Positions 19,142 to 29,455 of a DNA stretch of 64,000 nt are shown here, in pieces. The translations under genes and the position numbers were made by a program. Position 1 is the stretch's first letter; each line of letters starts with the position of its first letter. The DNA comes from Mycobacterium genavense ATCC 51234. GTDB lineage: Bacteria; Actinomycetota; Actinomycetes; Mycobacteriales; Mycobacteriaceae. The stretch is taken from the NCBI RefSeq assembly GCF_000526915.1, contig NZ_JAGZ01000001.1, positions 434,001 to 498,000 of the forward strand. Reading direction: 5' to 3'. The notes under the pieces were generated by a model. The model saw only the letters and a program-made list of their open reading frames with translations, was not told the origin of the DNA and ran no database searches.

Positions 19142-19717
19142 GTGCGCAAATGGAAGCGGGTGGAGACCGCCGATGGTCCCCGTTTCCGGTCCTCCTTGGC
19201 TCCGCACGAGGCGGAGTTGCTGAAGAATCTGGTCGGTGCGTTGATCGAGTTGTTCGACGAACGCGAATCCTCCTCGCCGGCAGACGAACTCGAGGACATC
19301 ACCGGCATCAAGACCGGAAATTCGGAACCTCCTTCGGACCCGACGCTGCGGCGGCTGCTGCCGGACTTCTACCGACCCGACGACGAGGACCCCACGAACG
19401 CGGGTCTCAACGCCGCGCTGCGCAGTTTGCACGAGCCGGAGATCATCGACGCCAAACGTGTTGCGGCACAACAGTTGTTGGGCACCATTCCGGACAGCGG
19501 CGGTCGGTTCGAGCTGAGCGAGGACCAGGCCAACGCCTGGATCTCGGCGGTCAACGACATTCGGCTGGCGCTGGGCGTCATGCTCGACATCGGGCCGGAC
19601 GGGCCGGAACGGTTGCCCGCCGACCATCCGATGGCCACGCACTTCGACGTCTATCAGTGGCTCACCGTGCTGCAGGAGTATCTGGTCCTGGTACTGATGG
19701 GCAAGCCGGCCGGATGA
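19142..19717 (+). CDS. DUF2017 protein, ortholog of the M. tuberculosis regulator AosR (Rv1332)
   Basis: 191 residues from the GTG that gives MRKWKRVETADG, matching the start of Rv1332. From memory, Rv1332 has been described as AosR, an actinobacterial oxidative-stress regulator acting with a sigma factor on the mec-cysO-cysM genes. The visible protein is mostly helical, with acidic patches and no cysteine, and has no clear DNA-binding motif. It overlaps the next gene by four bases. The frame is intact although cysM, one reported target, is broken here. Confidence 0.8.
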   Translation: MRKWKRVETADGPRFRSSLAPHEAELLKNLVGALIELFDERESSSPADELEDITGIKTGNSEPPSDPTLRRLLPDFYRPDDEDPTNAGLNAALRSLHEPEIIDAKRVAAQQLLGTIPDSGGRFELSEDQANAWISAVNDIRLALGVMLDIGPDGPERLPADHPMATHFDVYQWLTVLQEYLVLVLMGKPAG

Positions 19718-20742
19718 GCGCGCTCACCGACGTCGGCGGCATCCGCGTCGGCCACTATCAGCGGCTGGACCCCGACGCCTCGCTGGGGGCGGGGTGGGCC
19801 AGCGGCGTGACCGTCGTGCTGACACCCCCGGGGACGGTCGGCGTTGTCGACTGCCGCGGTGGTGCGCCCGGCACCCGGGAGACCGACCTGCTGGATCCGG
19901 CCAACACGGTGCGGTTCGTCGACGCGGTGCTGCTGGCCGGCGGCAGTGCCTACGGTTTGGCCGCCGCCGACGGCGTGATGCGCTGGCTGGAGGAACACGA
20001 GCGCGGCCTGGTCATGACGGGCGGGCTGGTGCCCATTGTGCCGGGCGCGGTGATCTTCGACCTGCCGGTGGGCGGCTGGGATCGCCGGCCGACGGCGGAG
20101 TTCGGCTACTTGGCGTGTGAAGCCGCGGGTGCGGCGGTGGCCGTCGGCACGGTCGGCGCCGGTGTCGGGGCGCGGGCCGGCGTGCTCAAGGGCGGCATCG
20201 GAACGGCGTCGACGACGCTGCCGTCGGGCGTCACCGTCGGCGCGATCGTCGCGGTGAACTCCGCGGGAGAGGTCGTCGACCGGACCACCGGCCTGCCGTG
20301 GATGGCAGATGCGATCGAAGAGTTCGCGCTGACGCGACCGCCGGCTGGGCAGATCGACGCGCTCGCGCGGCTGCCCTCCCCGCTGGAGCCGCTCAACACG
20401 ACGATCGCGGTGGTCGCGTCCGACGCCGCGCTGAGCCCGGCGGCGTGCCGGCGCGTCGCGATCGCCGCCCAGGACGGGCTGGCCCGCACGATCCGGCCGG
20501 CGCACACTCCGCTGGACGGCGACACGGTGTTCGCGTTGGCGACGGGTGCGGTCGAGGTGCCGCCGCCGGGCGATGCGCCCGCCGGAATGTCGCCGGAGAC
20601 CCGACTGGTCACCGAGGTGGGTGCGGCGGCGGCCGATTGCCTGGCCCGTGCGGTGTTGGTCGGGGTGCTGGCGGCCGAGTCGATCGCCGGAATACCGACC
20701 TACCGCGACACGTTGCCCGGTGCATTCGGGACAGGGAGCTGA
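19714..20742 (+). CDS. P1-family (DmpA-like) self-processing aminopeptidase/hydrolase
   Basis: 342 residues, overlapping the upstream gene by ATGA. The glycine-rich core (GGIRVGHYQ, LAGGSAYGLAAADGVM, KGGIGTAST, GVTVGAIVAVNSAG) is that of the P1/DmpA family of N-terminal nucleophile hydrolases. These cleave themselves to expose a catalytic Ser or Thr; the likely site is in the TASTTLPSGVTVG region near residue 165-175. It corresponds to Rv1333. Natural substrate unknown. Intact. Confidence 0.85.
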   Translation: MSALTDVGGIRVGHYQRLDPDASLGAGWASGVTVVLTPPGTVGVVDCRGGAPGTRETDLLDPANTVRFVDAVLLAGGSAYGLAAADGVMRWLEEHERGLVMTGGLVPIVPGAVIFDLPVGGWDRRPTAEFGYLACEAAGAAVAVGTVGAGVGARAGVLKGGIGTASTTLPSGVTVGAIVAVNSAGEVVDRTTGLPWMADAIEEFALTRPPAGQIDALARLPSPLEPLNTTIAVVASDAALSPAACRRVAIAAQDGLARTIRPAHTPLDGDTVFALATGAVEVPPPGDAPAGMSPETRLVTEVGAAAADCLARAVLVGVLAAESIAGIPTYRDTLPGAFGTGS

Positions 20743-20743
20743 C

Positions 20744-21169
20744 GTGGTGATGATTCGCGCCGACCTGGTGGAGGCTATGGTCGCGCACGCGCGCCGCGAT
20801 CACCCCGACGAGGCGTGCGGGGTGCTGGCCGGGCCCGAAGGCTCCGACCCCGAGCGGCATATCCCGATGGTCAATGCCGAGCGCTCGCCGACGTTCTACC
20901 AGTTCGACTCCGGCGAACAGCTGCGGGTGTGGCGGGCGCTCGACGAAGCCGACGAGGTGCCCGTCGTCATCTACCACTCGCACACCGCGACCGAGGCCTA
21001 CCCGAGCCGCACCGACGTGAAGCTGGCCGCCGAACCGGACGCGCACTACGTGTTGGTGTCCACCCGCGACCCGGAAACCCACGAGCTGCGCAGCTACCGG
21101 ATCGTCGACGGCGAGGTCACCGAGGAGCCCGTCGATATCGTTGAGCAGTACCCAGAAAGGTCCACATGA
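20744..21169 (+). CDS. mec: CysO-cysteine peptidase Mec (JAMM metalloprotease)
   Basis: About 141 residues. The JAMM zinc motif is complete: HSHTATEAYPSRTD, with an upstream catalytic Glu in PDEACGVLAG. Mec removes cysteine from the C-terminus of CysO, the last step of the CysO/CysM cysteine pathway. GTG at 20744 follows an AGGGAG site; GTG 20747 and ATG 20750 are alternative starts. It overlaps cysO by ATGA. Corresponds to Rv1334. Confidence 0.93.
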   Translation: MVMIRADLVEAMVAHARRDHPDEACGVLAGPEGSDPERHIPMVNAERSPTFYQFDSGEQLRVWRALDEADEVPVVIYHSHTATEAYPSRTDVKLAAEPDAHYVLVSTRDPETHELRSYRIVDGEVTEEPVDIVEQYPERST

Positions 21170-21438
21170 ACGTCACCGTGTCGATCCCGACCATCCTGCG
21201 GCCGCACACCGGCGGCGAGAAGCGCGTCTCGGCCAGCGGTGGCACGTTGGCCGCCGTGATCGGCGACTTCGAAGCCCACTACGCGGGCATCTCCGAGCGG
21301 TTGATCGACTCCGGCAAGCTGCACCGCTTCGTGAACATCTACGTCAACGATGAGGACGTGCGGTTCTCCGGCGGCCTGGACACCGTGATCGCCGACGGCG
21401 ACTCGGTCACCATCCTGCCCGCCGTGGCCGGTGGGTGA
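21166..21438 (+). CDS. cysO: CysO sulfur-carrier protein
   Basis: 90 residues with the ubiquitin-like beta-grasp fold and the diagnostic C-terminal Gly-Gly (LPAVAGG). The C-terminus is converted to a thiocarboxylate that donates sulfur to O-phosphoserine on CysM. Corresponds to Rv1335. Intact, and overlapping mec, so both are translated together; cysM follows after nine bases but is broken. Confidence 0.95.
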   Translation: MNVTVSIPTILRPHTGGEKRVSASGGTLAAVIGDFEAHYAGISERLIDSGKLHRFVNIYVNDEDVRFSGGLDTVIADGDSVTILPAVAGG

Positions 21439-23054
<1,616 letters not shown>

Positions 23055-23058
<4 letters not shown>

Positions 23059-23870
23059 GCTCACCGCTGGCGCCCGTCGGGGTTTTCGACTCCGGCGTGG
23101 GGGGACTGACGGTGGCCCGCGCGATCATCGACCAACTGCCGGACGAGGACATCGTGTACGTCGGCGACACCGGCAACGGCCCCTACGGACCGCTGTCGAT
23201 TCCCGAGGTGCGCGCCCACACGCTGGCCATCGGCGACGATCTGGTCGGCCGCGGCGTGAAGGCGTTGGTGATCGCCTGCAACACCGCCTCGGCGGCCTGC
23301 CTGCGCGACGCCCGCGAGCGCTACGACGTGCCCGTGGTCGAGGTGATCCTGCCGGCGGTACGGCGCGCCGTCGCCACCACCCGCACCGGCCGCATCGGCG
23401 TCATCGGCACCCAGGCGACCATCACCTCGCACGCCTATCAGGACGCCTTCGCCGCCGCCCGCGACACCGAGATCACCGCGGTGGCGTGCCCGCGTTTCGT
23501 CGACTTCGTCGAGCGCGGCGTGACCAGCGGGCGTCAGGTGCTGGGGCTGGCCGAGGGCTACCTGGAGCCGCTGCAGCGCGCTCAGGTCGACACGCTGGTG
23601 CTGGGTTGCACGCACTACCCGTTGCTGTCCGGGTTGATTCAGTTGGCGATGGGCGAAAACGTGACGCTCGTTTCCAGCGCCGAGGAAACCGCGAAGGAAG
23701 TGCTGCGGGTGCTCACCGAACAGGATCTGCTGCGCCCGCATGACGCGCCGCCGGCCACCCGCGTCTTCGAAGCCACCGGCGACCCCGAAGCCTTCACCAA
23801 ACTTGCGGCGCGATTCCTGGGGCCCGCCGTCAGCGGGGTGCGGCCCGTGCATCATTCGCCGATCGGATAG
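23055..23870 (+). CDS. murI: Glutamate racemase
   Basis: 271 residues. [14 protein letters not shown] and [11 protein letters not shown] form the N-terminal substrate site. The two catalytic cysteines are in [10 protein letters not shown] (residue 75) and [10 protein letters not shown] (near 186). Supplies D-glutamate for peptidoglycan. Corresponds to Rv1338. Intact. Confidence 0.95.
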
Positions 23871-23941
23871 CCGGCTGCGAGATTCTCATCACATCAATCA
23901 CGCGATGTTTTTCTCATGGTGCTTCCGGGCATGGCACAGTA

Positions 23942-24727
23942 GTGCCTGTGCGAATAACCGTGCTCGGCTGCTCGGGCAGCGTGGTCGGTCCGGACTCACC
24001 GGCGTCGGGATATTTGCTTCGGGCTCCGGACACTCCGCCGCTGGTGCTGGACTTCGGAGGGGGCGTGCTAGGCGCCCTGCAGCGCTTTGCCGACCCGGCG
24101 TCCGTCCACGTGCTCTTGTCCCACCTGCATGCCGACCACTGTCTGGACATGCCGGGCCTGTTCGTGTGGCGGCGCTACCACCCGTCGTCGCGTCCGCTCG
24201 GCAAGGCGATTCTGTACGGCCCCAGCGACACCTGGTCGCGACTGGGCGCCGCGTCGTCGCCCTACGGCGGCGAAATCGACGACTGCTCGGACATATTCGA
24301 CGTGCATCACTGGGTCGACGGCCAGCCCGTCGAAGTCGGTGCACTCACCGTGACACCACGCGTTGTCGCACACCCCACCGAGTCCTACGGCTTGCGGATC
24401 ACCGACCCCAGCGGAGCGTCGTTCGTCTACAGCGGCGACACCGGAGTTTGCGATGCGCTCGTCGAGCTGGCCCGCGGCGCCGATGTGTTCCTGTGCGAGG
24501 CGTCCTGGACGCACGAGCCCGACCGTCCGCCGGCCCTGCATTTGTCGGGCACCGAAGCGGGCCAGGTCGCGGCGCAGGCCGGCGTTCGCGAGCTGCTGCT
24601 GACCCATATCCCACCGTGGACCTCGCGCGAGGACGTCATCAGCGAGGCCAAGGCCGAATTCGACGGTCCGGTGCATGCCGTGGTGTGCAACGAGACGTTC
24701 GACGTCCGGCACTCCGAACGAGTCTGA
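23942..24727 (+). CDS. Metallo-beta-lactamase-fold hydrolase, cAMP phosphodiesterase type (Rv1339)
   Basis: 261 residues from a GTG start. The metal motif LLSHLHADHCLD is at about residues 58-69, with further ligands in VAHPTES, SGDTGVCD and the final LLLTHIPPWTSRED segment. Rv1339 of M. tuberculosis has been reported as a class II-like cyclic-nucleotide phosphodiesterase; I transfer that role by similarity. It would oppose the membrane adenylate cyclase family near the left end of the window. Intact. Confidence 0.85.
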   Translation: MPVRITVLGCSGSVVGPDSPASGYLLRAPDTPPLVLDFGGGVLGALQRFADPASVHVLLSHLHADHCLDMPGLFVWRRYHPSSRPLGKAILYGPSDTWSRLGAASSPYGGEIDDCSDIFDVHHWVDGQPVEVGALTVTPRVVAHPTESYGLRITDPSGASFVYSGDTGVCDALVELARGADVFLCEASWTHEPDRPPALHLSGTEAGQVAAQAGVRELLLTHIPPWTSREDVISEAKAEFDGPVHAVVCNETFDVRHSERV

Positions 24728-24773
24728 TTCGGCCGACCGGTTGTCGGACGCACCGGCGGGCTAGGGTTGCGTC

Positions 24774-25553
24774 GTGTCCAAACGAGAAGACGGTCGCAAC
24801 GACGACGAGCTTCGCCCGGTGGTCATCATCCGGGGCTTCACCGAAAACCCCGCGGGTTCGGTGCTGATCGGGTTCGGGGGAACCAAGGTCTTGTGCACCG
24901 CGAGCGTCACCGAAGGAGTACCGCGCTGGCGCAAGGGGTCCGGCCTGGGCTGGCTGACCGCGGAATACGCCATGCTGCCCTCGGCCACGCACACGCGGTC
25001 CGACCGGGAATCGGTGAAGGGCCGGTTGTCCGGGCGCACCCAGGAGATCAGCCGGCTCATCGGGCGCTCGTTGCGCGCGTGCATCGACCTGGCGGCGTTG
25101 GGGGAGAACACAATCGCCGTGGACTGCGACGTGCTGCAGGCCGACGGCGGCACCCGCACCGCGGCGATCACGGGCGCCTACGTGGCGCTGGCCGACGCGG
25201 TGACCTACCTGTCGGCGGCGGGCAAGCTGTCGGATCCGCGGCCGCTGTCGTGCGCGATCGCGGCGGTGAGCGTCGGGGTGGTCGACGGCAGGATCCGCGT
25301 CGACCTGCCCTACGAGGAGGACTCGCGCGCCGAGGTCGACATGAACGTCGTCGCCACCGACACCAGAACCCTGGTGGAGATCCAGGGCACCGGCGAGGGC
25401 GCGACGTTCCCGCGCTCGACGCTGGACAAGCTACTCGACATGGCGCTCGGCGCGTGTGACACGCTGTTCGCCGCCCAGCGTGAGGCGCTGGAGTTGCCCT
25501 ACCCGGGTGTGTTGCCCGCCGGCCCGGCCGCGCCGAAGGCGTTCGGCAGCTGA
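24774..25553 (+). CDS. rph: RNase PH
   Basis: 259 residues from a GTG start, the length of M. tuberculosis RphA (Rv1340). It trims tRNA 3' ends with phosphate. Conserved segments include the N-terminal [47 protein letters not shown] and [19 protein letters not shown] good hairpin terminator (25559-25583) follows immediately. Intact. Confidence 0.95.
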   Translation: MSKREDGRNDDELRPVVIIRGFTENPAGSVLIGFGGTKVLCTASVTEGVPRWRKGSGLGWLTAEYAMLPSATHTRSDRESVKGRLSGRTQEISRLIGRSLRACIDLAALGENTIAVDCDVLQADGGTRTAAITGAYVALADAVTYLSAAGKLSDPRPLSCAIAAVSVGVVDGRIRVDLPYEEDSRAEVDMNVVATDTRTLVEIQGTGEGATFPRSTLDKLLDMALGACDTLFAAQREALELPYPGVLPAGPAAPKAFGS

Positions 25554-25558
25554 GCCGA

Positions 25559-25583
25559 CCCAGGGGTCGCTAAGACCACTGGG
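25559..25583. terminator. Bidirectional hairpin terminator between rph and a nitroreductase-family gene
   Basis: CCCAG, one base, GGTC, five-base loop, GACC, one base, CTGGG: a nine-pair stem with symmetric single mismatches. It lies between convergent genes, six bases after the rph stop and about 20 before the end of the next gene. Confidence 0.6.
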
Positions 25584-25605
25584 CCGCAACGGATTCCGGA
25601 TTTGG

Positions 25606-26040
25606 TCACTCGACGACGAAAACCGGGATCTTTCGGTCGGTGAGCGATTGCAGCGTCGTGTAGTGGGGGTAGGCCTCAACTCCCCTCTGCCACCACGTCT
25701 CTCGCTCGGCCCCGACAACCTCACGGGCCGTGCCCTCGAACACCCGATCGCCGTCCTGGACCGAGACTTTGGGGTTGGACCGAAGATCGGCGACCCACGC
25801 CGGGTCCTTGGGTGCTCCGCCGGTAGAGCCGATCATCGCGTAGTGCTCGTCGTGCTCCACCCGCATCAGCGGGACATACCGCCTCAGGCCCGTTTTTGCT
25901 CCGGTCACGGTGAACAGGACGATCGGTCGGTTCTTGGTTCTCTCGTCGCTTTCGCCAATGCCTGCCGTGGTGCCCTGTGCCAGAATGCGTTCGGTGTGTT
26001 CGCGCACCCAATCAGTGGTGCTGAAAGCTGCTTGTGTCAT
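25606..26040 (-). CDS. Deazaflavin (F420)-dependent nitroreductase-family protein
   Basis: 144 residues from the ATG at 26040 (MTQAAFSTTDWVREHTERIL). The signature of the DDN/FDOR-A family is clear: FTVTGAKTGLRRYVPLMRVEH, then GSTGGAPKDPAWVADLRSNPKV, and the ending AYPHYTTLQSLTDRKIPVFVVE. Such proteins bind F420H2 and reduce diverse substrates, including quinones. M. tuberculosis has no gene here between rph and the ITPase gene, so this is a lineage-specific insertion or a loss in M. tuberculosis. Intact. Confidence 0.85.
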   Translation of the reverse strand: MTQAAFSTTDWVREHTERILAQGTTAGIGESDERTKNRPIVLFTVTGAKTGLRRYVPLMRVEHDEHYAMIGSTGGAPKDPAWVADLRSNPKVSVQDGDRVFEGTAREVVGAERETWWQRGVEAYPHYTTLQSLTDRKIPVFVVE

Positions 26041-26123
26041 GTGGGGCAAAACATCTGGGCATTGTGCGGCATTCCCGACGCCGGGCGGGGCCCGATATCG
26101 AACGAATGGGGACATATGAGTCG

Positions 26124-26744
26124 ATGGGGCAACCGGTGACCCGGCTGCTGGTCGCCAGCCGCAACCCCAAGAAGCTGGCCGAGCTGCGCCGGGTGCTCGA
26201 CGGCGCTGGGCTCTCGTCACTCACGCTGGTGTCGCTCAACGACGTGTCGCCCTTCGATGAGGCACCCGAAACCGGAGCGAGCTTTGAGGACAACGCCTTG
26301 GCCAAGGCGCGCGATGCGTTCGCGGCCACCGGGTTGGCCACCGTGGCCGACGACTCCGGTTTGGAGGTGGCGGCGCTCAACGGTATGCCGGGTGTACTGT
26401 CGGCGCGCTGGGCGGGCGCCCACGGCGACGATGCCGCCAACACCGCGCTGCTGCTGGCCCAGCTCCGCGATGTCCCCGACGAGCGCCGCACCGCGGCGTT
26501 CGTGTCGGCCTGCGCGTTGGTGTCGGACCGCGGCGAAGTGGTCGTCCGTGGCGAGTGGCCGGGCGCGATCGCCCGGGAGCCGCGCGGCGACGGCGGGTTC
26601 GGCTATGACCCGGTGTTCGTTCCCGACGGCCCGGAATTCGGGGCCCGCACCGCGGCGCAGTTGAGTCCTGCGGATAAGGACGCGGCCTCGCACCGTGGCC
26701 GCGCGCTGGCGCTGCTGCTGCCCGCGCTGCGCGAGCTGGCCTGA
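26124..26744 (+). CDS. rdgB: Non-canonical purine NTP pyrophosphatase (RdgB/HAM1, Rv1341)
   Basis: About 206 residues. LLVASRNPKKLAELRRVL is the nucleotide-binding N-terminus; FEDNALAKARDAF, ADDSGLEVAAL and GFGYDPVF are family signatures. It removes ITP, dITP and XTP from nucleotide pools. The ATG at 26124 or the GTG at 26136 (the start in the style of the M. tuberculosis gene) are both possible; the ribosome site does not decide. Its promoter region lies opposite the start of the nitroreductase gene, about 83 bases away. Intact and convergent with the next gene. Confidence 0.92.
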   Translation: MGQPVTRLLVASRNPKKLAELRRVLDGAGLSSLTLVSLNDVSPFDEAPETGASFEDNALAKARDAFAATGLATVADDSGLEVAALNGMPGVLSARWAGAHGDDAANTALLLAQLRDVPDERRTAAFVSACALVSDRGEVVVRGEWPGAIAREPRGDGGFGYDPVFVPDGPEFGARTAAQLSPADKDAASHRGRALALLLPALRELA

Positions 26745-26746
26745 AT

Positions 26747-27097
26747 CTATAGCCCGAAGCGGGCCTTGATGTCCTTGGTCTGGAAGTGCTCGACGATGAT
26801 GCCCAGCAGCGGAATCGTTCCGGCCAGCAGCACGCCGATCGTTTTGCCGATCGGCCACCGAACCTTGATCGCCAGATTGAAAGCCGTTAGCACGTAAGCG
26901 AAATAGACCCAGCCGTGCACCACTTCGATCCACCGGATCTCGTGGTGGAACACCAAGTGCGAGACGATCTCGTAGCACAGTGCGATCAGCCACAGACCCG
27001 TCGTCCACGCCATGATCCGGTAGCCGAGCAGGGCGGGGCGAATGCGGTCGGCGGAGACGGCTGCGCTGGTTTCGGAGGGCGTCTCGGGTGTGGTCAT
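26747..27097 (-). CDS. DUF3817 integral membrane protein (Rv1342c)
   Basis: 116 residues with three membrane segments (about 24-45, 58-78 and 83-103). The charged HHEIRWIEVVHGWVYF loop is typical of DUF3817. Function unknown. It overlaps the upstream gene by four bases (ATGA-type), so the pair is co-translated. Corresponds to Rv1342c. Intact. Confidence 0.85.
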   Translation of the reverse strand: MTTPETPSETSAAVSADRIRPALLGYRIMAWTTGLWLIALCYEIVSHLVFHHEIRWIEVVHGWVYFAYVLTAFNLAIKVRWPIGKTIGVLLAGTIPLLGIIVEHFQTKDIKARFGL

Positions 27098-27510
27098 GCG
27101 GTCGTCCTGTTCTGCTTTTCGGCATCTTGGGCTGCGAGCTGGGCCAGGTAAGCGTTGTACTCGCGCAGGGCGGGATCGTCGGGTGGTGACTGAGCGGGCG
27201 CGGGTCGCTCGGGAAGCAGCCCGGCCGGGATCTCGGTGACCGCACCGTGGCTGCGCGGCTCCGGCGGGGCCTGTTTGTAGCGGACGAAATTGTGGTACGC
27301 GTACACGCAGAACCAGGCGAACAGCGGCCACTGCAACGCGTAGCCGAGGTTTTGGAAGGTGCCCGACGGTGACTGAAAGCGTGTCCACTGCCACCAGCCC
27401 AGGGCCAGGCAGCCGCAGGCCGCAGCGATCGCCAGGACGATCAATGCGGGCCGGTGATGACGCCTCCGACGGGCCGGGCTGGACACCCCTCGACGGTACC
27501 GCGCATGCAC
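27094..27510 (-). CDS. lprD: Membrane protein annotated as lipoprotein LprD in M. tuberculosis (Rv1343c)
   Basis: 138 residues from the ATG at 27510; a GTG at 27486 (VSSPARRRRHH) is an alternative that fits the shorter M. tuberculosis form better. A basic N-terminus is followed by a hydrophobic segment with a lipobox-like AIAAACGC, then a second membrane segment (YALQWPLFAWFCVYAYHNFV) and a proline- and charge-rich tail. The second transmembrane segment argues for a small membrane protein rather than a simple lipoprotein. Role unknown. It is divergent from the mycobactin genes. Confidence 0.7.
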   Translation of the reverse strand: MHARYRRGVSSPARRRRHHRPALIVLAIAAACGCLALGWWQWTRFQSPSGTFQNLGYALQWPLFAWFCVYAYHNFVRYKQAPPEPRSHGAVTEIPAGLLPERPAPAQSPPDDPALREYNAYLAQLAAQDAEKQNRTTA

Positions 27511-27578
27511 AACGAGCCGTGCGACCAGAGCGGGGGGTTCGCCGGTGGCTGGTGTGGTGAAACTCTCAGTGCGTGTGG

Positions 27579-27597
27579 ATGGGCTAGCCTAGCCTTA
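27579..27597 (+). promoter_or_regulatory. IdeR-type iron box upstream of mbtL
   Basis: ATGGGCTAGCCTAGCCTTA matches the IdeR consensus TTAGGTTAGSCTAACCTAA at about 14 of 19 positions, with the central palindrome TAGCCTA well kept. It lies 26 bases before the mbtL start, where bound iron-loaded IdeR would block transcription. Confidence 0.75.
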
Positions 27598-27622
27598 CCC
27601 GAACGTAGTAAGGTCCGTCGCC

Positions 27623-27874
27623 ATGGCCTCCTCATCCTCTACGGTGACCGCTGCGCTGCAAAGCATTCTGCGTGACGACTTCAACGTCGACATGACCCGG
27701 GTCACGCCCGAAGCCAGACTGATCGACGACGTCGGACTCGACTCGGTGGCCTTTGCTGTGGGGATGGTCGCCATCGAGGAGCGACTCGGTGTCGCGTTGT
27801 CCGAAGAAGAACTGCTGACGTGCGATACGGTCGGCGACCTGGACGCGGCAATCGCGGCGAAAACAGCGCAATGA
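27623..27874 (+). CDS. mbtL: Acyl carrier protein MbtL (mycobactin)
   Basis: 83 residues. The phosphopantetheine serine is in [10 protein letters not shown] near residue 41. MbtL carries the fatty acyl chain that MbtM activates, MbtN desaturates and MbtK transfers to the mycobactin lysine. Corresponds to Rv1344. It overlaps mbtM by four bases. Intact, but two of its partners are broken. Confidence 0.93.
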   Translation: MASSSSTVTAALQSILRDDFNVDMTRVTPEARLIDDVGLDSVAFAVGMVAIEERLGVALSEEELLTCDTVGDLDAAIAAKTAQ

Positions 27875-29454
27875 GCGAACTTGCCGCAGCAATGACGCGG
27901 TCGATGCAGACCGCGACGACCGAGCTGGCGGTCTTCGACAAGGAGACCGCGGCATGGCAGCGGCGCCCGTGGCCGGACGTACACGGGTTAGCCGAGTGAG
28001 TTGCGGCCTGGCTTCTCGACCACGACCGGCCCGCCGCGGTGGGTCTAGTCGGCGAGCCGACGATCGAGTTCGTCGCCGCGATCCAGGGTGCCTGGCTAAC
28101 CGGCGCCGCCGTCTCGATCCTGCCGGGGCCGGTAAGAGGCGCGGACTTGCAGCATTGGGCGGAGTCGACGCTGACCCGGTTTGCCGGCATCAGGGTAGCG
28201 GCGGTATTAAGCCACGGCTCCCACTTGGAGAGTCTGCGAGCGGTCGGGCGCGCGGGCATCGTCACCGAAGACCTCGCCGCCGCGGCGAGCACCAACCGGT
28301 CGACGTCGGGTCTGCCGCAGGCCGATTCCACCGGCATCGCCGTCCTGCAGGGAACCGCGGGGTCGACCGGATCGCCCAAGACCGCGATGCTTTCCCCGCG
28401 AGCGGTGCTCAGCAACATGCGCGGGCTCGAGCAGCGGCTTGACCTCGACCCCACCCACGATGTGGTGTGCTCGTGGTTGCCGATCTTTCACGACATGGGG
28501 CTGACGTGCGTGCTCGCCCCGGCGCTGCTCGGTCTGCCGCTGTGGCTGACGTCCCCGACAGCGTTCTCCGCGTCGCCGTTCAACTGGCTCAACTGGCTCA
28601 ACTGGCTCTCGGAGAGCCGTGCCACCATCACCGCCGCGCCCAACCTCGCCTACAACATCCTGGGCAAGTACGCGGCGCTGGTATCCGACGTCGACCTCGG
28701 TGCATTGCGGTTCGCCATCAACGGCGGCGAGCCGGTGGACTGCGACGGTTTTGCCCGGTTCACCGAAGCCATGGCGCCGTTCGGCTTTGACGCCGGTGCG
28801 CCCGCACCGTCGTACGGCCTGGCCGAATCCACCTGCGCGGTGGCCCTGCCCACGCCGGGCACCGGACTGCACTTCGACACCGTCTCCGACGACAACGGAT
28901 CACGCAAATACGCTGTCCTGGGCAAGGCGCTGGCCGGTATGGAGATCCGGGTGGTGGCCAGTGAACGCTACGTTGGCACGGCCGACCGCGAGATCGGTGA
29001 GATCGAGATTCGCGGCACGTCGATGATGGACGGCTACCTAGGCCACCCCGCCATCGATCGCGAAGAATGGTTCCCCACCGGTAATTTGGGTTTCTTCGGG
29101 GAAAGCGGCCTGGTCGTGTGTGGCCGCGCCAAGGAAATCATCTCGATCGCGGGGCGCAACATCTTCCCGACGGAGATCGAGCTGATCGCGGCCCAAGTCA
29201 ACGGGGTGCGGGAAGGCTGCGTGGTCGCGCTGGGCACCGGCGAGCGATCCGCGCGTCCCGGCCTGGTCGTCGCGGCCGAGTTCAAAGGCGACGACCAGGG
29301 ACAAGCCCGCACCGAAGTGATTCAACGCATCGCGTCGGTGTGCGGAATCGTGTCGGCCGACGTGATTTTCATGTCACCGGGTTCTCTGCCGCGCACCTCC
29401 TCGGGCAAACTGCGGCGCCTGGAAGTGCGGCGGACACTGGAGCTGGTGGACTGA
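27871..29454 (+). pseudogene. mbtM: Fatty acyl-AMP ligase MbtM (FadD33), nonsense codon
   Basis: The product matches M. tuberculosis FadD33/MbtM along its whole length: TAGSTG (AMP loop), [17 protein letters not shown], and the C-terminal [11 protein letters not shown] lysine motif. Codon 43 is TGA at 27997-27999, where the family has serine ([14 protein letters not shown]); a single-base change explains it. The rest of the frame is open to the TGA at 29452-29454. A tandem run of three AACTGGCTC units at 28582-28608 gives NWLNWLNWL, where M. tuberculosis shows two similar units, an in-frame slippage. Without read-through or re-initiation no full-length enzyme is made. Confidence 0.88.
28582..28608 (+). 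repeat. Three tandem 9-bp units within mbtM
   Basis: AACTGGCTC is repeated three times without interruption (28582-28590, 28591-28599, 28600-28608), coding for NWL three times. It keeps the frame. Confidence 0.85.
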
Positions 29455-29455
29455 T

